A stretch of DNA of 64,000 bases from Antedon mediterranea (Eukaryota; Echinodermata; Crinoidea; Comatulida; Antedonidae), in assembly GCF_964355755.1 (NCBI RefSeq), contig NC_092677.1, positions 16,030,101 to 16,094,100 of the forward strand, read 5' to 3'. Positions 42,101 to 54,470 of the stretch are shown in pieces. The notes below the pieces were generated by a model. That model did not search any database. It was not told the DNA's origin and saw nothing but the letters and a program-made list of their open reading frames with translations. Positions within the stretch are counted from its first letter, which is position 1, and every line of letters starts with the position of its first letter. Position numbers and translations under genes: made by a program.

Positions 42101-45059
42101 AGTTTAAAATGCTAAAAAATTATTTAAAAGAGACATAAAGCTAATGTACAAAATACAAGATAGAATTTAAAAATTGTATGTCTGTGAATTTATATCCTCT
42201 ATAATTAATATTCATATGGTTTTCAATTGTATGGGTTTATGACAAGCAGGGTGTTTGTAGACAAATTAAGCTGAATTATGGAAATTAATACATTTGCATA
42301 ATTGATTAATTAAATAATGAGTGCTTCTAGAGATTAATCAATATGAATTGAATCACATCAACTTAATTAACTGGTGAAATGGAAAATTCAAACCAACATA
42401 TGAAATAAAACTGTTCACTTTGAAAAAAATCATTCTTTTGATTGAACTATTTTAGATCATTAGGTTCTCCAGTTTACAGTCTAGTTCAAACCACTGTGTC
42501 TCAGAATTTAAGCCAATTTTAGATTCTAATCAAGGACCACATTATCAAAATATACACTTTGCAAAAGTATAATTCAGAATGAGGAATTTTTGGAGTGTTG
42601 TATAATTGATCAATTACAGACCATAGAGATACAATCAATAATAAAAAGTGGATGAACTAGACCACACCAAATTTACATTGATAGAAGATGACCCTATCCA
42701 AGATGGCCATCAGTTATGGGTAAATGCATGGTGGATGAAATTAGAATTTACAATATTTTATAAAGTTGATGTTTGCAAAGAAACACAAAAAAATATACTT
42801 CATGCAGAACCACGTAAAACATGACAAGCATAAAATTTATACTGTAAAGAAAGAAATATATCATCTAATTTAATAGTATGATGGGCTGCATGTCCAAAAC
42901 ATGTCTTTAAATTTTTACTATAATTTACATTTGACGTTATTAAGATGTTATAGTTCACTATAATATTTCTTATGATTTGAGACAATTTAAAAATAGCCAA
43001 TTAAAATTTACATATTTATAACATAATTTCAAATTAAGATTTATTTCCATTTAAAATTAAGGTGACAAATTAATATTCAAATGAACTGGAATTAAATAAA
43101 GTAGGCCTAATAGTCTAATGAACTACTAGGCCACAGTAAACTACTTTATTTCCGGAGTTGTTTTTATAGATGTAATTTTTTTTTAGATTCTCTGTTAACA
43201 GTTTTTGATCAGTACCAATTTTATGTACAGTATACTATTAGTAAATTTTTTCCATTTGTAAAGCAATGTAAAAATGTATTTCTGCGTTATGATACCTTAT
43301 CCAGATGAGGGAGCTGTAGGCCTTATAAATATGTAAAACACAGAAATGACATGGTTGGGTATTACATGGCAAAATGGCAACCCTTGACAATTCTAATGTG
43401 AATAATATACTGTACAGTAGGTTCATTTTTACAATTGCACACTATCAATTGCAATTTCAGATTTTTACCTGCCTGACCTTCGGTAATTTTGTTTAGATAT
43501 GAAAGTGCATTACTGCCAATGATTTGATGAATGCGAGTTTGCATGAGTTTTGTTTCTTATTTTTCCATTAGACCAACAATAGACAATATAAGATAATGAT
43601 AGTTAAGTTCTGTAAAGAAAACAAAGGCACTTCCTGTTGTTTAGAAACCTAGCAGGAGTGGAACATATCAATTAAATATACAATAGGTGTCATTGTTTAG
43701 AATTATTGTGTAATAAAGTGTAATGAACTATTGCATGAACACATTTGATAGAAAACTGTATTTCTATTGTTCTTTAGAAAATGGAATGTATTAATTTTTT
43801 AATCATGAATCAATTAATTTTTTTGGAGATATATTTCACATACTGTAAAGCAATATCTGCACATTTATTTTATTCTAGAGCCTTCTCATTTTGTCCAAAT
43901 AAAATTGTACCTGCAAGCTTGGGGCCAATTTCTAGTGCTAAGCAGAAATGGGACACATTTCAAGTTACTGGTTAAAGTAGTGGAGCTTGGTTGTTGCTTC
44001 CAGGGTTCAATCCTGACCCTAACTTACTTGTAGTTGGCAAGTTTCTCAAATCTCAATATTGGTTGCATATGAAATAAACAAAAAATGTGCTAGAACGCTA
44101 CATTGATATTGAGACAACAACCAGCATATTTACCATGTTGGGTAATGTTGATGTTTATAGGCCTTGATTAAATTATTTTTTTTTGTGCGAGGAGAAAAAC
44201 AACTTCAGAAATCTGATTTGTACATAATTTTAATTTAATTCAATAAACTGCTATTCTGGAATGCAGAAGACAATGTTTCTACTACTGGAATGTTTAGTAG
44301 TTTGTTCATTAATAAAGATTTAAGCATAAATTGATGTTAAACACATTTAATTAAAGTATTATGGGTATAATTAGTCGAAATGATTTCATGTGGAATTAAC
44401 GATATTACTTAAAGCGTTATCACAAATAATGTGATTTTCTTCGTTAATTTGTCTGTGGAAGGAATTGTCATTAATGTGATAAATTCTCAAATGCAAGTAA
44501 AGATCAATTTAAGAGCAAGAGCAGTCTAATTCAATTTTGAGATGTCTGAATGAGTTGGAAAGTTTCATTTATACGATAATTCTATTAATGTACTTGTGGA
44601 TTGCTAATTTTATTCTTAAGTTCTGTCTACACTATCAAACTTTGTATGTTTTTTTTAGCAGGATTACTCAAAAATTTATTGCAAGATCTTTGCCAAAATG
44701 AAAATATAGATAGATATGTGCTCAAGGACCACTCCATTTTATATGCAATCCGGACCACGATCCCAATTCTTGACCACTTCTTAGTATTTATTTTCAGACC
44801 TGCTAGTGTTAAAAGATAGGAGAGAATTTTCAAATGCTGGTGAGCAGTCTTAATGTGACAAGTAAACTGAAATTGCATTTCCTCAAGAACTACTTGTCCA
44901 AAAAACTTCATTTTTGTACAAGAGACAAAAGTTATAATTTCTGATTTGTAATTTTAAAACATAATTTGATTTAATGTATAGGTTTTTTTAACGAGTAGTT
45001 TTAAAAACCTATTTCTTTTAAAATTTACCTGTTTGTGTTTGGCATTCCTGTTCTATTGT
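39101..45059. other. 6-kb stretch without a recognisable gene
   Basis: Long AT-rich sequence without convincing exons, tRNAs or transposon termini on either strand. A 96-codon minus-strand frame at 39892-40182 is the longest, but I recognise no family in it. A solitary MITE terminus (TCTGTCTACACTATCAAACT) lies near 44624. It could be a long intron or intergenic DNA. Confidence 0.5.
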
Positions 45060-45131
45060 TAGTCAACTAAAACTATTCTTTTAGTCAACTAAAACTATTC
45101 TTTTAGTCAACTAAAACTATTGTTAGTTGAA
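45060..45131. repeat. 22-bp tandem repeat, three copies
   Basis: TAGTCAACTAAAACTATTCT occurs three times in direct succession with a 22-bp period. Each unit contains the partly palindromic TTAGTCAACTAA. Confidence 0.9.
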
Positions 45132-45239
45132 AGGCTAGTTACATAACCTTACCACCAAACTTGCATACACATGCTAGTAGTGAAATTAGCCTAAATGACA
45201 CAGCATTAAGACACAAAAAAATATACATATATATGTATG

Positions 45240-45470
45240 TATATATTCAGGTTGAAAGTATCAGACCGTTAGAATAGAGTGCTCAATACCAAGGTAGAGC
45301 ATAAATAAAATAAAATAACAGCAGAAAACTTGGTTACTTCATTGTTTTAATCGCTACAAATCTGTTTCGTATGACCAGCATGTAGCTGGCCGCACTCTTC
45401 AGGTGAAATATAAAACAAAAGTCATATGTACGCTCGTTGAGCTTGTGCACTCTTTGTGTTCATAATCAGT
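45240..45470 (-). repeat. dispersed repeat with a possible Penelope-type terminal segment
   Basis: On the minus strand it contains ACCTGAAGAGTGCGGCCAGC, then ATGCTGGTCATACGAAACAG, a C-CTGAAGA..CGAAAC arrangement often seen in Penelope-like element ends. No coding sequence is left, so the assignment is weak. Confidence 0.3.
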
Positions 45471-45565
45471 GTACCATGTCCCGCATACCTGGCTCAGCCT
45501 ATATATTGTGCCAGTTCTGCGGTTCCAGAGAAATTTTATGTAGGAGAATTTTACAGTAGGCAGAG

Positions 45566-45785
45566 GCAGGCCCGTAGCTAGAATGCATCAGAGGGGGGTT
45601 TTCGTGACACCAATTATTTTGCGAGCAACTGTAGGTTAGTCGGTCGGCCCCTGAAAGCTTTGGCTCTTGGAGCAATTTCGGTTGTTTTAATCAGCTTACA
45701 GAGACATTTTTTACCTACTAAAATCTGAGTTATGCAGAGAAATTATATAGTACACTACAGTATTATGAAAGTTAGTAGTCAATAG
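45566..45785 (+). repeat. dispersed repeat, partner of 11050-11245
   Basis: It shares the series of blocks listed for the first copy, from GAATGCATCAGAGGG to CTGAGTTATGCAGAGAAATT and TAGTACACTACAGTATTATG. It lies about 150 bp upstream of the 85-bp minisatellite. Confidence 0.75.
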
Positions 45786-45935
45786 AAGTAAAATAACCAA
45801 AAAATCTGCTATAATTGATAATTAATTGCATGATTTTGGAAGTGGGGCCATTGTTTTTCAAGGGTGGGGTGGAGGGAGAGGCGGTTCGCTGGTAAAAGGG
45901 GGTTTGCGCAAAAGGGGGTTCACCCTAAAAAAAAA

Positions 45936-48058
45936 AACCCTGGCTACGGGCCTGGAGGTATGCACTCTCGGAGTGGCTTTCTAGTTCTAAAATGTTGCTG
46001 TAGTGTAATAGTTAATAAAAAACCATGGCTACGGGCCTGGAGGTATGCACTCTCGGAGTGGCTTTCTAATTCTAAAATGTTGCTGTAGTGTAATAGTTAA
46101 TAAAAAACCCTGGCTACGGGCCTGGAGGTATGCACTCTCGGAGTGGCTTTCTAATTCTAAAATGTTGCTGTAGTGTAATAGTTAATAAAAAACCATGGCT
46201 ACGGGCCTGGAGGTATGCACTCTCGGAGTGGCTTTCTAATTCTAAAATGTTGCTGTAGTGTAATAGTTAATAAAAAACCCTGGCTACGGGCCTGGAGGTA
46301 TGCACTCTTGGGGTGGCTTTCTAGTTCTAAAATGTTGCTGTAGTGTAATAGTTAATAAAAAACCCTGGCTACGGGCCTGGAGGTATGCACTCTCGGAGTG
46401 GCTTTCTAGTTCTAAAATGTTGCTGTAGTGTAATAGTTAATAAAAAACCCTGGCTACGGGCCTGGAGGTATGCACTCTCGGGGTGGCTTTCTAGTTCTAA
46501 AATGTTGCTGTAGTGTAATAGTTAATAAAAAAACCATGGCTACGGGCCTGGAGGTATGCACTCTCGGAGTGGCTTTCTAGTTCTAAAATGTTGCTGTAGT
46601 GTAATAGTTAATAAAAAACCCTGGCTACGGGCCTGGAGGTATGCACTCTTGGAGTGGCTTTCTAGTTCTAAAATGTTGCTGTAGTGTAATAGTTAATAAA
46701 AAACCTTGGCTACGGGCCTGGAGGTATGCACTCTCGGAGTGGCTTTCTAATTCTAAAATGTTGCTGTAGTGTAATAGTTAATAAAAAACCATGGCTACGG
46801 GCCTGGAGGTATGCACTCTCAGGGTGGCTTTCTAGTTCTAAAATGTTGCTGTAGTGTAATAGTTAATAAAAAAACCCTGGCTACGGGCCTGGAGGTATGC
46901 ACTCTCGGAGTGGCTTTCTAATTCTAAAATGTTGCTGTAGTGTAATAGTTAATAAAAAACCCTGGCTACGGGCCTGGAGGTATGCACTCTCGGGGTGGCT
47001 TTCTAGTTCTAAAATGTTGCTGTAGTGTAATAGTTAATAAAAAACCTTGGCTACGGGCCTGGAGGTATGCACTCTCGGAGTGGCTTTCTAATTCTAAAAT
47101 GTTGCTGTAGTGTAATAGTTAATAAAAAACCCTGGCTACGGGCCTGGAGGTATGCACTCTCGGGGTGGCTTTCTAGTTCTAAAATGTTGCTGTAGTGTAA
47201 TAGTTAATAAAAAACCTTGGCTACGGGCCTGGAGGTATGCACTCTCGGAGTGGCTTTCTAATTCTAAAATGTTGCTGTAGTGTAATAGTTAATAAAAAAC
47301 CCTGGCTACGGGCCTGGAGGTATGCACTCTCGGAGTGGCTTTCTAGTTCTAAAATGTTGCTGTAGTGTAATAGTTAATAAAAAACTATGGCTACGGGCCT
47401 GGAGGTATGCACTCTCGGGGTGGCTTTCTAGTTCTAAAATGTTGCTGTAGTGTAATAGTTAATAAAAAACCCTGGCTACGGGCCTGGAGGTATGCACTCT
47501 CGGGGTGGCTTTCTAGTTCTAAAATGTTGCTGTAGTGTAATAGTTAATAAAAAACCATGGCTACGGGCCTGGAGGTATGCACTCTCGGAGTGGCTTTCTA
47601 GTTCTAAAATGTTGCTGTAGTGTAATAGTTAATAAAAAACCATGGCTACGGGCCTGGAGGTATGCACTCTCGGGGTGGCTTTCTAGTTCTAAAATGTTGC
47701 TGTAGTGTAATAGTTAATAAAAAACCCTGGCTACGGGCCTGGAGGTATGCACTCTCGGAGTGGCTTTCTAGTTCTAAAATGTTGCTGTAGTGTAATAGTT
47801 AATAAAAAACCCTGGCTACGGGCCTGGAGGTATGCACTCTCGGAGTGGCTTTCTAGTTCTAAAATGTTGCTGTAGTGTAATAGTTAATAAAAAACCTTGG
47901 CTACGGGCCTGGAGGTATGCACTCTTGGAGTGGCTTTCTAGTTCTAAAATGTTGCTGTAGTGTAATAGTTAATAAAAAACCCTGGCTACGGGCCTGGAGG
48001 TATGCACTCTCAGGGTGGCTTTCTAGTTCTAAAATGTTGCTGTAGTGTAATAGTTAAT
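45936..48058. repeat. 85-bp minisatellite, 25 copies
   Basis: TGGCTACGGGCCTGGAGGTA recurs from 45941 to 47983 with an 85-bp period; the distance is 24 periods plus two, explained by two units with an extra A in the poly-A run. Each unit continues TGCACTCTCGGAGTGGCTTT, then TTCTAAAATGTTGCTGTAGT and GTAATAGTTAATAAAAAACC. Units differ at a few fixed sites: CCCTGG/CCATGG/CCTTGG, CGGAG/CGGGG, TAGTTC/TAATTC. No gene is present. Confidence 0.97.
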
Positions 48059-49004
48059 ATTAATAATATACTTTTGTCAATCGAATTGCTGCAACATAAG
48101 GCTTGCTAAATAATTGAAATAAATTTGTAATATTTATTGCTATCCATAAAATACACAATACAATACATTATACAGTAGTTTGAAATTAACAAAATCATAC
48201 AAAAACGAAATAATTATACGTACAGTTATGGAATAGCAGAGGATAACCATTTAAGCTGGGAAGCTTGTTTCAGAAGGGGTTCAAAATGCATCCATTAACC
48301 CTTTTCCCATTATCATGACATAGTTGATTATAGCACCTCCAGTGGAACATAGAGAAATAGGCTACTTGTTCTTATGAGTATAGGTTTAAGAGAACCCTAC
48401 TTGGATGCAGAATTCAGACAGGAAGGGTACTCTGGTGGGATACCAGGGCCTGTTTTACTGCATAGCACTGAATAAACCGTTTATTTCGAAATTAAACCCA
48501 TTGTCATTCTTATCTTCTATCAATTAACTTGTCAAATATTTCCTAGACAAGCTATCCAAGAGGCACCAATTAGCCTGATTACTTAACAAATTAAGCTGAT
48601 TATAATTAGGTCAATCAATAGACTACGCTGATAAAACTTATTATTAGGCTCTGATTACTTTACCAATGTTACTTCATGCTTTAGTGGATAAATTCACTAA
48701 TGGATATGGGAGCACTAAAACAACATCAATCAATATTACATGCAAAGATATTTTTTTATATGTTTGATAGATGGGCTTCCCTCATCATTCATTTTATATT
48801 CCAGAAACAACTCAAAAAGAAAATGTTAAAAAAAAACACATAACTATTAAGATATTTACAGCGACAACGACACAAGCAACCATTGGGAGTGTGATAAAAG
48901 GTTATTACATATGAAACTTCAGACACTATAATACCACCAGCAACGTTTACAAAATAAGCGTTCTCCCCACTACCATAAAATAAAAAAAACAAGAAAAAAG
49001 AATC
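48059..49004. other. gene-free spacer between the 85-bp array and the Harbinger-like element
   Basis: No coding signal or further repeat is recognised. Confidence 0.5.
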
Positions 49005-49814
49005 CTAGGGCCTGTTTCTGCTGCAACTGCTCAAAATACGGTATAAAATACGGTATTTTTTATACCGTATTTTTTAGTACCCCGTTTCTGCTAACAATAC
49101 TTCTTGGGTGGTCGTGTTAAATTTCATCTTTTTTACCCAAATTGCCATTCATTTATTTGATCGATAATTAAAAGTCGCAATAAAGGAAGTTTTACGTCTC
49201 ACTTTCAACAGCCTAGCCCTAGTGATAGAGATGTTGTGAGAGCACAGAAACATCGTAATGGGGACAATTAATTCGTTCCCTCCCCGAGTTATTGTATTTT
49301 GCAATGTTGTACTGCTTTCGCAGGCTCTTCAGCTTTGAGTTTACTTGCTTTGGAGACAAGTCTATTCTATACTCCTGCTTTTTTATTTTAGAAATGTCTT
49401 TATAAATGTGGTTGTCCCTTTTATTACCTTTTAGTTGGCCAGACATTTTAGCTTCCCCACAAAAATTTATTTAGTAAAACTGTGACGTCTTCGCTCCACA
49501 TTTTCGCCGAATATATATACACGTGTGTAAAACAGCTGACAGCGACAGAAAATAAAAACAATGTTGACCTTTTGTCATGTAAAAAAAAAATACGGTATTT
49601 TTTATTGGCAGCAGAAACGGGTACAAAAAATACGGTATAAATTTGTAAATACCGTATTTTATCCACAAATTTTGTGGGGAAAATACGGTATACAAAATAC
49701 GGTATATTTTTTATAAGCGCAGTTTCTGCTGCCAAAAATATACCGTATATATACGGTATTCAAAAAATACCGTATAATATACGGTATTTAGTTGGCAGCA
49801 GAAACAGGGCCCTA
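49005..49814. mobile_element. Harbinger-like TIR element with ATACGGTA motif clusters and a Myb/SANT gene remnant
   Basis: The element spans 49008-49811 (804 bp), flanked by CTA on both sides (49005-49007, 49812-49814). The termini are GGGCCTGTTTCTGCTGC and the inverse of GGCCCTGTTTCTGCTGC, one mismatch. Inside each end, ATACGGTA/TACCGTAT octamers occur many times in both orientations, forming several nested hairpins; GTTTCTGCT also repeats internally. The only coding trace is a Myb/SANT-like domain on the minus strand. There is no DDE transposase. The 3-bp duplication plus Myb-like gene fits PIF/Harbinger. Confidence 0.75.
49219..49535 (-). pseudogene. Myb/SANT-like DNA-binding protein, frameshifted
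   Basis: The minus-strand frame opens MWSEDVTVLLNKFLWGS and hits a stop; one nucleotide out of frame it continues SGQLKGNKRDNHIYKDISKI, then a stretch ending SPKQVNSKLKSLRKQYNIAK, then YNNSGRERINCPHYD. Together they make a nearly full Myb/SANT-like trihelix domain: W at the start of helix 1, YKDIS in helix 2, and QVxxKLKxLRKQYxxAK in helix 3, as in Harbinger-associated DNA-binding proteins. The one-base frameshift near 49446 disables it. The expected partner transposase is absent. Confidence 0.65.
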
Positions 49815-49884
49815 CTTAATTAATTAACTAACCCCAGACAGTGTATAATCTGTTGTCATTATTGTCATTTCCTTAAATTTGTTT

Positions 49885-51530
49885 TGTGGTGCCACTAGGT
49901 GACATTATCGTGTAGTAGTTTGGTAGAAACATGTGGTGCCACTAAGTGACATTAATTTGTAGTAGTTTGATAGAAACATGTGGTGCCACTAAGTGACTCT
50001 ATCTTGTAGTAGTTTGGTAGAAACATGTGGTGCCACTAAGTGACACTATCTTGTAGTAGTTTGGTAGAAACATGTGGTGCCACTAAGTGACACTATCTTG
50101 TAGTAGTTTGGTAGAAACATGTGGTGCCACTAAGTGACATTATCGTGTAGTAGTTTGGTAGAAAAATGTGGTGCCACTAAGTGACATTATCTTGTAGTAG
50201 TTTGGTAGAAACATGTGGTGCCACTAAATGACACTATCTTGTAGTAGTTTGGTAGAAACATGTGATGCCACTAAGTGACACTATCTTGTAGTAGTTTGGT
50301 AGAAACATGTGGTGCCACTAAATGACACTATCTTGTGGTAGTTTGGTAGAAACATGTGGTGCCACTTATAAGTGACACTATCTTGTAGTAGTTTGATAGA
50401 AACATGTGGTGCCACTAAGTGACACTTATATATCTTGTAGTAGTTTGGTAGAAACATGTGGTGCCACTAAGTGACATTATCGTGTAGTAGTTTGATAGAA
50501 ACATGTGGTGCCACTAAGTGACATTATCGTGTAGTAGTTTGATAGAAACATGTGGTGCCACTAAGTGACTCTATCTTGTAGTAGTTTGGTAGAAACATGT
50601 GGTGCCACTAAGTGACATTATCGTGTAGTAGTTTGGTAGAACATGTGGTGCCACTAAGTGACATTATCGTGTAGTAGTTTGGTAGAAACATGTGGTGCCA
50701 CTAAGTGACATTATCGTGTAGTAGTTTGATAGAAACATGTGGTGCCACTAAGTATGACACTATCTTGTAGTAGTTTGGTAGAAACATGTGGTGCCACTAA
50801 GTGACATTATCGTGTAGTAGTTTGGTAGAAACATGTGGTGCCACTAAGTGACATTATTGTGTAGTAGTTTGATAGAAACATGTGATGCCACTAAGTGACA
50901 CTATCTTGTAGTAGTTTGGTAGAAACATGTGGTGCCACTAAGTGACACTATCTTGTAGTAATTTGGTAGAAACATGTGGTGCCACTAAGTGACATTATTG
51001 TGTTGTAGTTTAGTAGAAACATGTGGTGACACTATCTTGTAGTAGTTTGATAGAAACATGTGGTGCCACTAAGTGACACTATCTTGTAGTAGTTGGGTAA
51101 AAACATGTGGTGCCACTAAGTGACACTATCTTGTATTAGTTTGGTAGAAACATGTGGTGCCACTAAGTGACATTATCGTGTAGTAGTTCGGTAGAAACAT
51201 ATGGTGCCACTAAGTGACACTATCTTGTAGTAGTTTGGTAGAAACATGTGGTGCCACTAAGTGACACTATCTTGTAGTAGTTTGGTAGAAACATGTGGTG
51301 CCACTAAGTGACATTATCGTGTAGTAGTTTGGTAGAACATGTGGTGCCACTAAGTGACATTATCGTGTAGTAGTTTGGTAGAAACATGTGGTGCCACTAA
51401 GTGACATTATTGTGTAGTAGTTTGGTAGAAACATGTGGTGCCACTAAATGACAATTTATATTGTAGTAGTTTGGTAGAAACATGTGGTGCCACTAAGTGA
51501 CATAATCGTGTAGTAGTTTGGTAGAAACAT
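49885..51530. repeat. 47-bp minisatellite, about 35 copies
   Basis: GTGGTGCCACTAAGTGACA followed by CTATCTTGTAGTAGTTTGGT and AGAAACAT recurs with a 47-bp period; the span divides to 35 units, with a few small indels (for example near 50365, 50425, 50755 and a shortened unit near 51020). Variants alternate between CTATCTTG and TTATCGTG and between TTTGGTAG and TTTGATAG. It begins about 70 bp after the Harbinger-like element. Confidence 0.97.
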
Positions 51531-52789
51531 CAGCATAGTGGTTCATGAAAATGCAGAAGTAGAAAACACTATCAAAGACTTTTTTGTATTTACAATTTAT
51601 TTATCTGTGAAGATATAGCCTATTAAACTTGTGTTGTTTAATTAATACAAGCTTAAACTAATAAGTTGAAGCTAGAGATTGATGTCACATTGGGAAGACA
51701 CACAAGATCCATTGGATGCACATCTGATGTCTGTAGTTATGTTAGTCTCACCTTGTGGCAACATCTACAATCATATTATGTGAACCCCAGGGGACAAATT
51801 ATGGGTTAAAACCAACAGTTTATTTCTAGCTACACACTCTCGTCATAAAGCTTAATTAATTTGGAGTAGCCTAAACAGTGTATACAGTACATGTGTAATT
51901 TGTATTTTCTTCATGTCTCAATTTAAATAGTAATGATATTAATTAGTTAAATTACTACGACTACTACCTGAGTCGGCATAATGCGAAATGAATATTTTGG
52001 GTTTTTAAAAAACATGGGTGATACAGCATATTTGTATCTGACTTTTATGAAACATTTTTATGCTTCATAAAATATCATGATACTCTTTTTTTTTTATTGT
52101 ATTTTGATCTCTGTTTTTTGTTGGACTTTTATTGCTTTTTATATAACTATACATATTTCTTGTCATACTTTTATTGTGTTTTTTCATAAATAAATCTTTT
52201 CAATGTCAGTTTGTACCATCAGAACTATTTTTATTTGGATTAAAAAACAAGAAATATAAAAAATATCATTATAAGTAAAATTATAATGGAATACTAATAA
52301 TTAATGTACATTATTATTCTACCCAAACTAAGGACCTCTCTGTCCAAACCCAACCAACCCAAAATTTGAGAAATAAAATCAGATAAGGCAAGAGAGAAAA
52401 ACATTTAAAAACAATTCTGAAAGCTTTAAACATTCTTGAAATTGCATATTGCCCTCTATTTTTATTTTTGCCAAAATATGGCTTAGTTTAAAAAAAAATT
52501 CATATTACAGTACATCTATTGTAACACTATTGGTGAATCCAGGATTTGTAAAAATAGAGCCTAAACATTGTAAATCAAGTGCTGAACTTAAAATCCTATT
52601 CCCTATGTTTTTTAGATCTAATCTAAGGTCACAAACTACATTTATTGTAAAAATAAATACTTATCATCCTATTGAGATAACTTTTTTCGTCTTTAAATGG
52701 TTACAAATTTGAAAAAATAAGGCGATTCTAATAAATTTCAGGCTACTCCTATAGCTATAGCATACTATGTTCGTCCGTTACCAATGATT
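51531..52789. other. gene-free AT-rich stretch
   Basis: No gene or repeat is recognised; poly-T tracts occur near 52085. An 87-codon frame at 52449-52712 has no family resemblance. Confidence 0.5.
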
Positions 52790-53014
52790 ACCAGGGTGGC
52801 CTACAAAAAAAGCTAGCTAGGCTAGGTCTAAATACGGCCAACGAGCGGCCAGCGGCATAACCTGGGCTACTTAGTGCATTGTTTCTCTCTTTTTATTATA
52901 ATTTACCATAAAACGTACATTTAAGACCAGGAATAGCCTGGTTTTATGTTTTTAAAGTAATAAAATATGCATTATTTTTACATAACGTCACAAATTGTAG
53001 GGAATGGGTCTTGA
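52790..53014 (-). repeat. half copy of the TTAA-flanked TIR element
   Basis: AGTGCATTGTTTCTC, ATAATTTACCATAAAACGTA, CATTTAAGACCAGGAATAG and TGTAGGGAATGGGTCTTGAA match, in reverse orientation, the left half of the element at 54475-55099. The other half is absent. Confidence 0.7.
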
Positions 53015-53289
53015 ACATGTTATCTTTTGCTTTGCAGTCTCCAAATTTAGGGAATCCTGTATAGTACTTAAGGCACAATTGGCTATTAATAGGCAATGTT
53101 CTACCAAGGCAATCTAACAACAGGATGCTGACCTCTGGAGATCAAAGGGTTTATCTGTGGCTGCAATAATCAGTGCGGCGGTGTGCCACACCAGACACAG
53201 CTTATTGCAGAGAATATTTTCACAGAACCCAATCCCTGAAACTTAAATATGTTGTTATTTTGTTGTTTCTCGCCTACTCTGCATGGAGG

Positions 53290-53373
53290 CAGACGTACGC
53301 TCAAATTTGAGTTAGTGTTTACCGACTGACTGACATAGTGAGCTGTAGAGTTGCGTTTGCACACGACTAAAAA
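53290..53373 (+). mobile_element. CCGA-tract element, short copy
   Basis: CAAATTTGAGTTAGTGTTTA, CCGACTGACTGACATAGTG, AGCTGTAGAGTTGCGT and GCACACGACTAAAAA match the core and right end of 17893-18006; the CCGA tract is shortened and the left end is missing. Confidence 0.65.
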
Positions 53374-53460
53374 TGTGGTCTGCCACCAGTAAGACAGATG
53401 AATATAAAAAGGTAAGAAAGATTCTAATTTATTCTAATTGCGTTGTTTGTATTTTTCTTA

Positions 53461-53825
53461 GCACATCCAGTGAATTGAATTGAATTGAAATTTATTGAAT
53501 TGAATTGAAAGTGAATTGAAATTTATATTTATACTGGGTAACCTCTTCAGTCAAAGATTGGTCTCCCAGAGGGCCAAGCTGGTGATCAGTGGCTGTGATG
53601 TACTAATACACCGGGGTAACCCCCTACTCATCTCGAAAGATGTACTAGGTTCTTTAAAGTGCACACGAGCTAGATGTGTACACTGGACCTATGGTTTATA
53701 GTCCTTATCCGAGAAGACTCGTTCTACCACCAGAACCATGGAGTGAGTGAGCCTCGAACCCCTGCCGATGTTATGACTACGTAATTACGGTTCCACTATC
53801 CACTACCCCTCAGCCACTCACTCGT
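53461..53825 (-). repeat. tRNA-derived SINE with GAATT-rich tail
   Basis: On the minus strand a tRNA-like head (GAGTGGCTGAGGGGTAGTGG, with B-box GGGGTTCGAGGCTC) is followed by a body containing GTGCACTTTAAAGAACCTAG and CTCTGGGAGACCAATCTTTG. It ends in a run of TTCAATTCAATTC repeats (plus-strand 53470-53520). Confidence 0.65.
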
Positions 53826-53839
53826 AACAAAACCAGAGC

Positions 53840-54095
53840 ATGAGCAGCCGAATGCAACAAGCCATCTTTTGAGGGCGTTTGGTGCCCGAGTTTGAATCCA
53901 ACTATCGCTGCCTTGTTTCCTTAGGCAAGATACTTACGTTTGCCTCCACCCAGGTGTTTAAATGGGTACTAGACTTAAACACGCCTTTTACCTGATTACT
54001 AGCTGCATTTTGAGAATAAAATGACCGGGGTAATAATTTGAAAAGCTTAGAAAAATTGTGCAATAAGCGTTATATAACTTGAACGAATATTATTA
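53840..54095 (+). repeat. tRNA-derived SINE, SURF1-like, plus strand
   Basis: B-box-like GAGTTTGAATCCAACTATCG, then TTAGGCAAGATACTTACG, TTTGCCTCCACCCAGGTGT, AAATGGGTAC and GGGGTAATAAT, ending GCGTTATATAAC plus an ATT tail. It has the same body as the SINE at 1976-2232. Confidence 0.7.
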
Positions 54096-54470
54096 TTATC
54101 AACAAGATTGTTGTGTTTTTCAAGGTCATTTGTTTCTTCTGCAAGGTTAATTATGGCAAACAAATTTTTTTATGTCAAAAGTTTGTCTTCATAATCATTC
54201 AAACCCATAGTTTAAAACAATAAACCAACTTCTCTGTGGAATTAGACAAATGTATAATTTAATGTCAGGAGATATATAATGCAATAAACGTCATTACAGC
54301 ATCATTTATGAGTGTATAAAACAACAATTAGTAGATTTCAAGGTTATGTTCTAGTTATTCCTCTGGATTTTGTGCTTGTGCATGAAGCCTTTAAGCTATA
54401 AAACTTTCCAACAATTCCCAGTGTTTTAGTACAACTTTCCTGATCCTTGACAACGACAACACTCTATATT

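Noticed and set aside
43980-44030. B-box-like GGGTTCAATCC suggesting another SINE
   Set aside because: No A box, body or tail could be recognised; it is too short to call.
45864-46088. 74-codon frame over the start of the 85-bp array
   Set aside because: It is chance translation of tandem repeat units.
45936-51530. CRISPR-like appearance of two regular arrays
   Set aside because: There are no unique spacers: the whole unit repeats. The sequence is eukaryotic and no cas gene is present.
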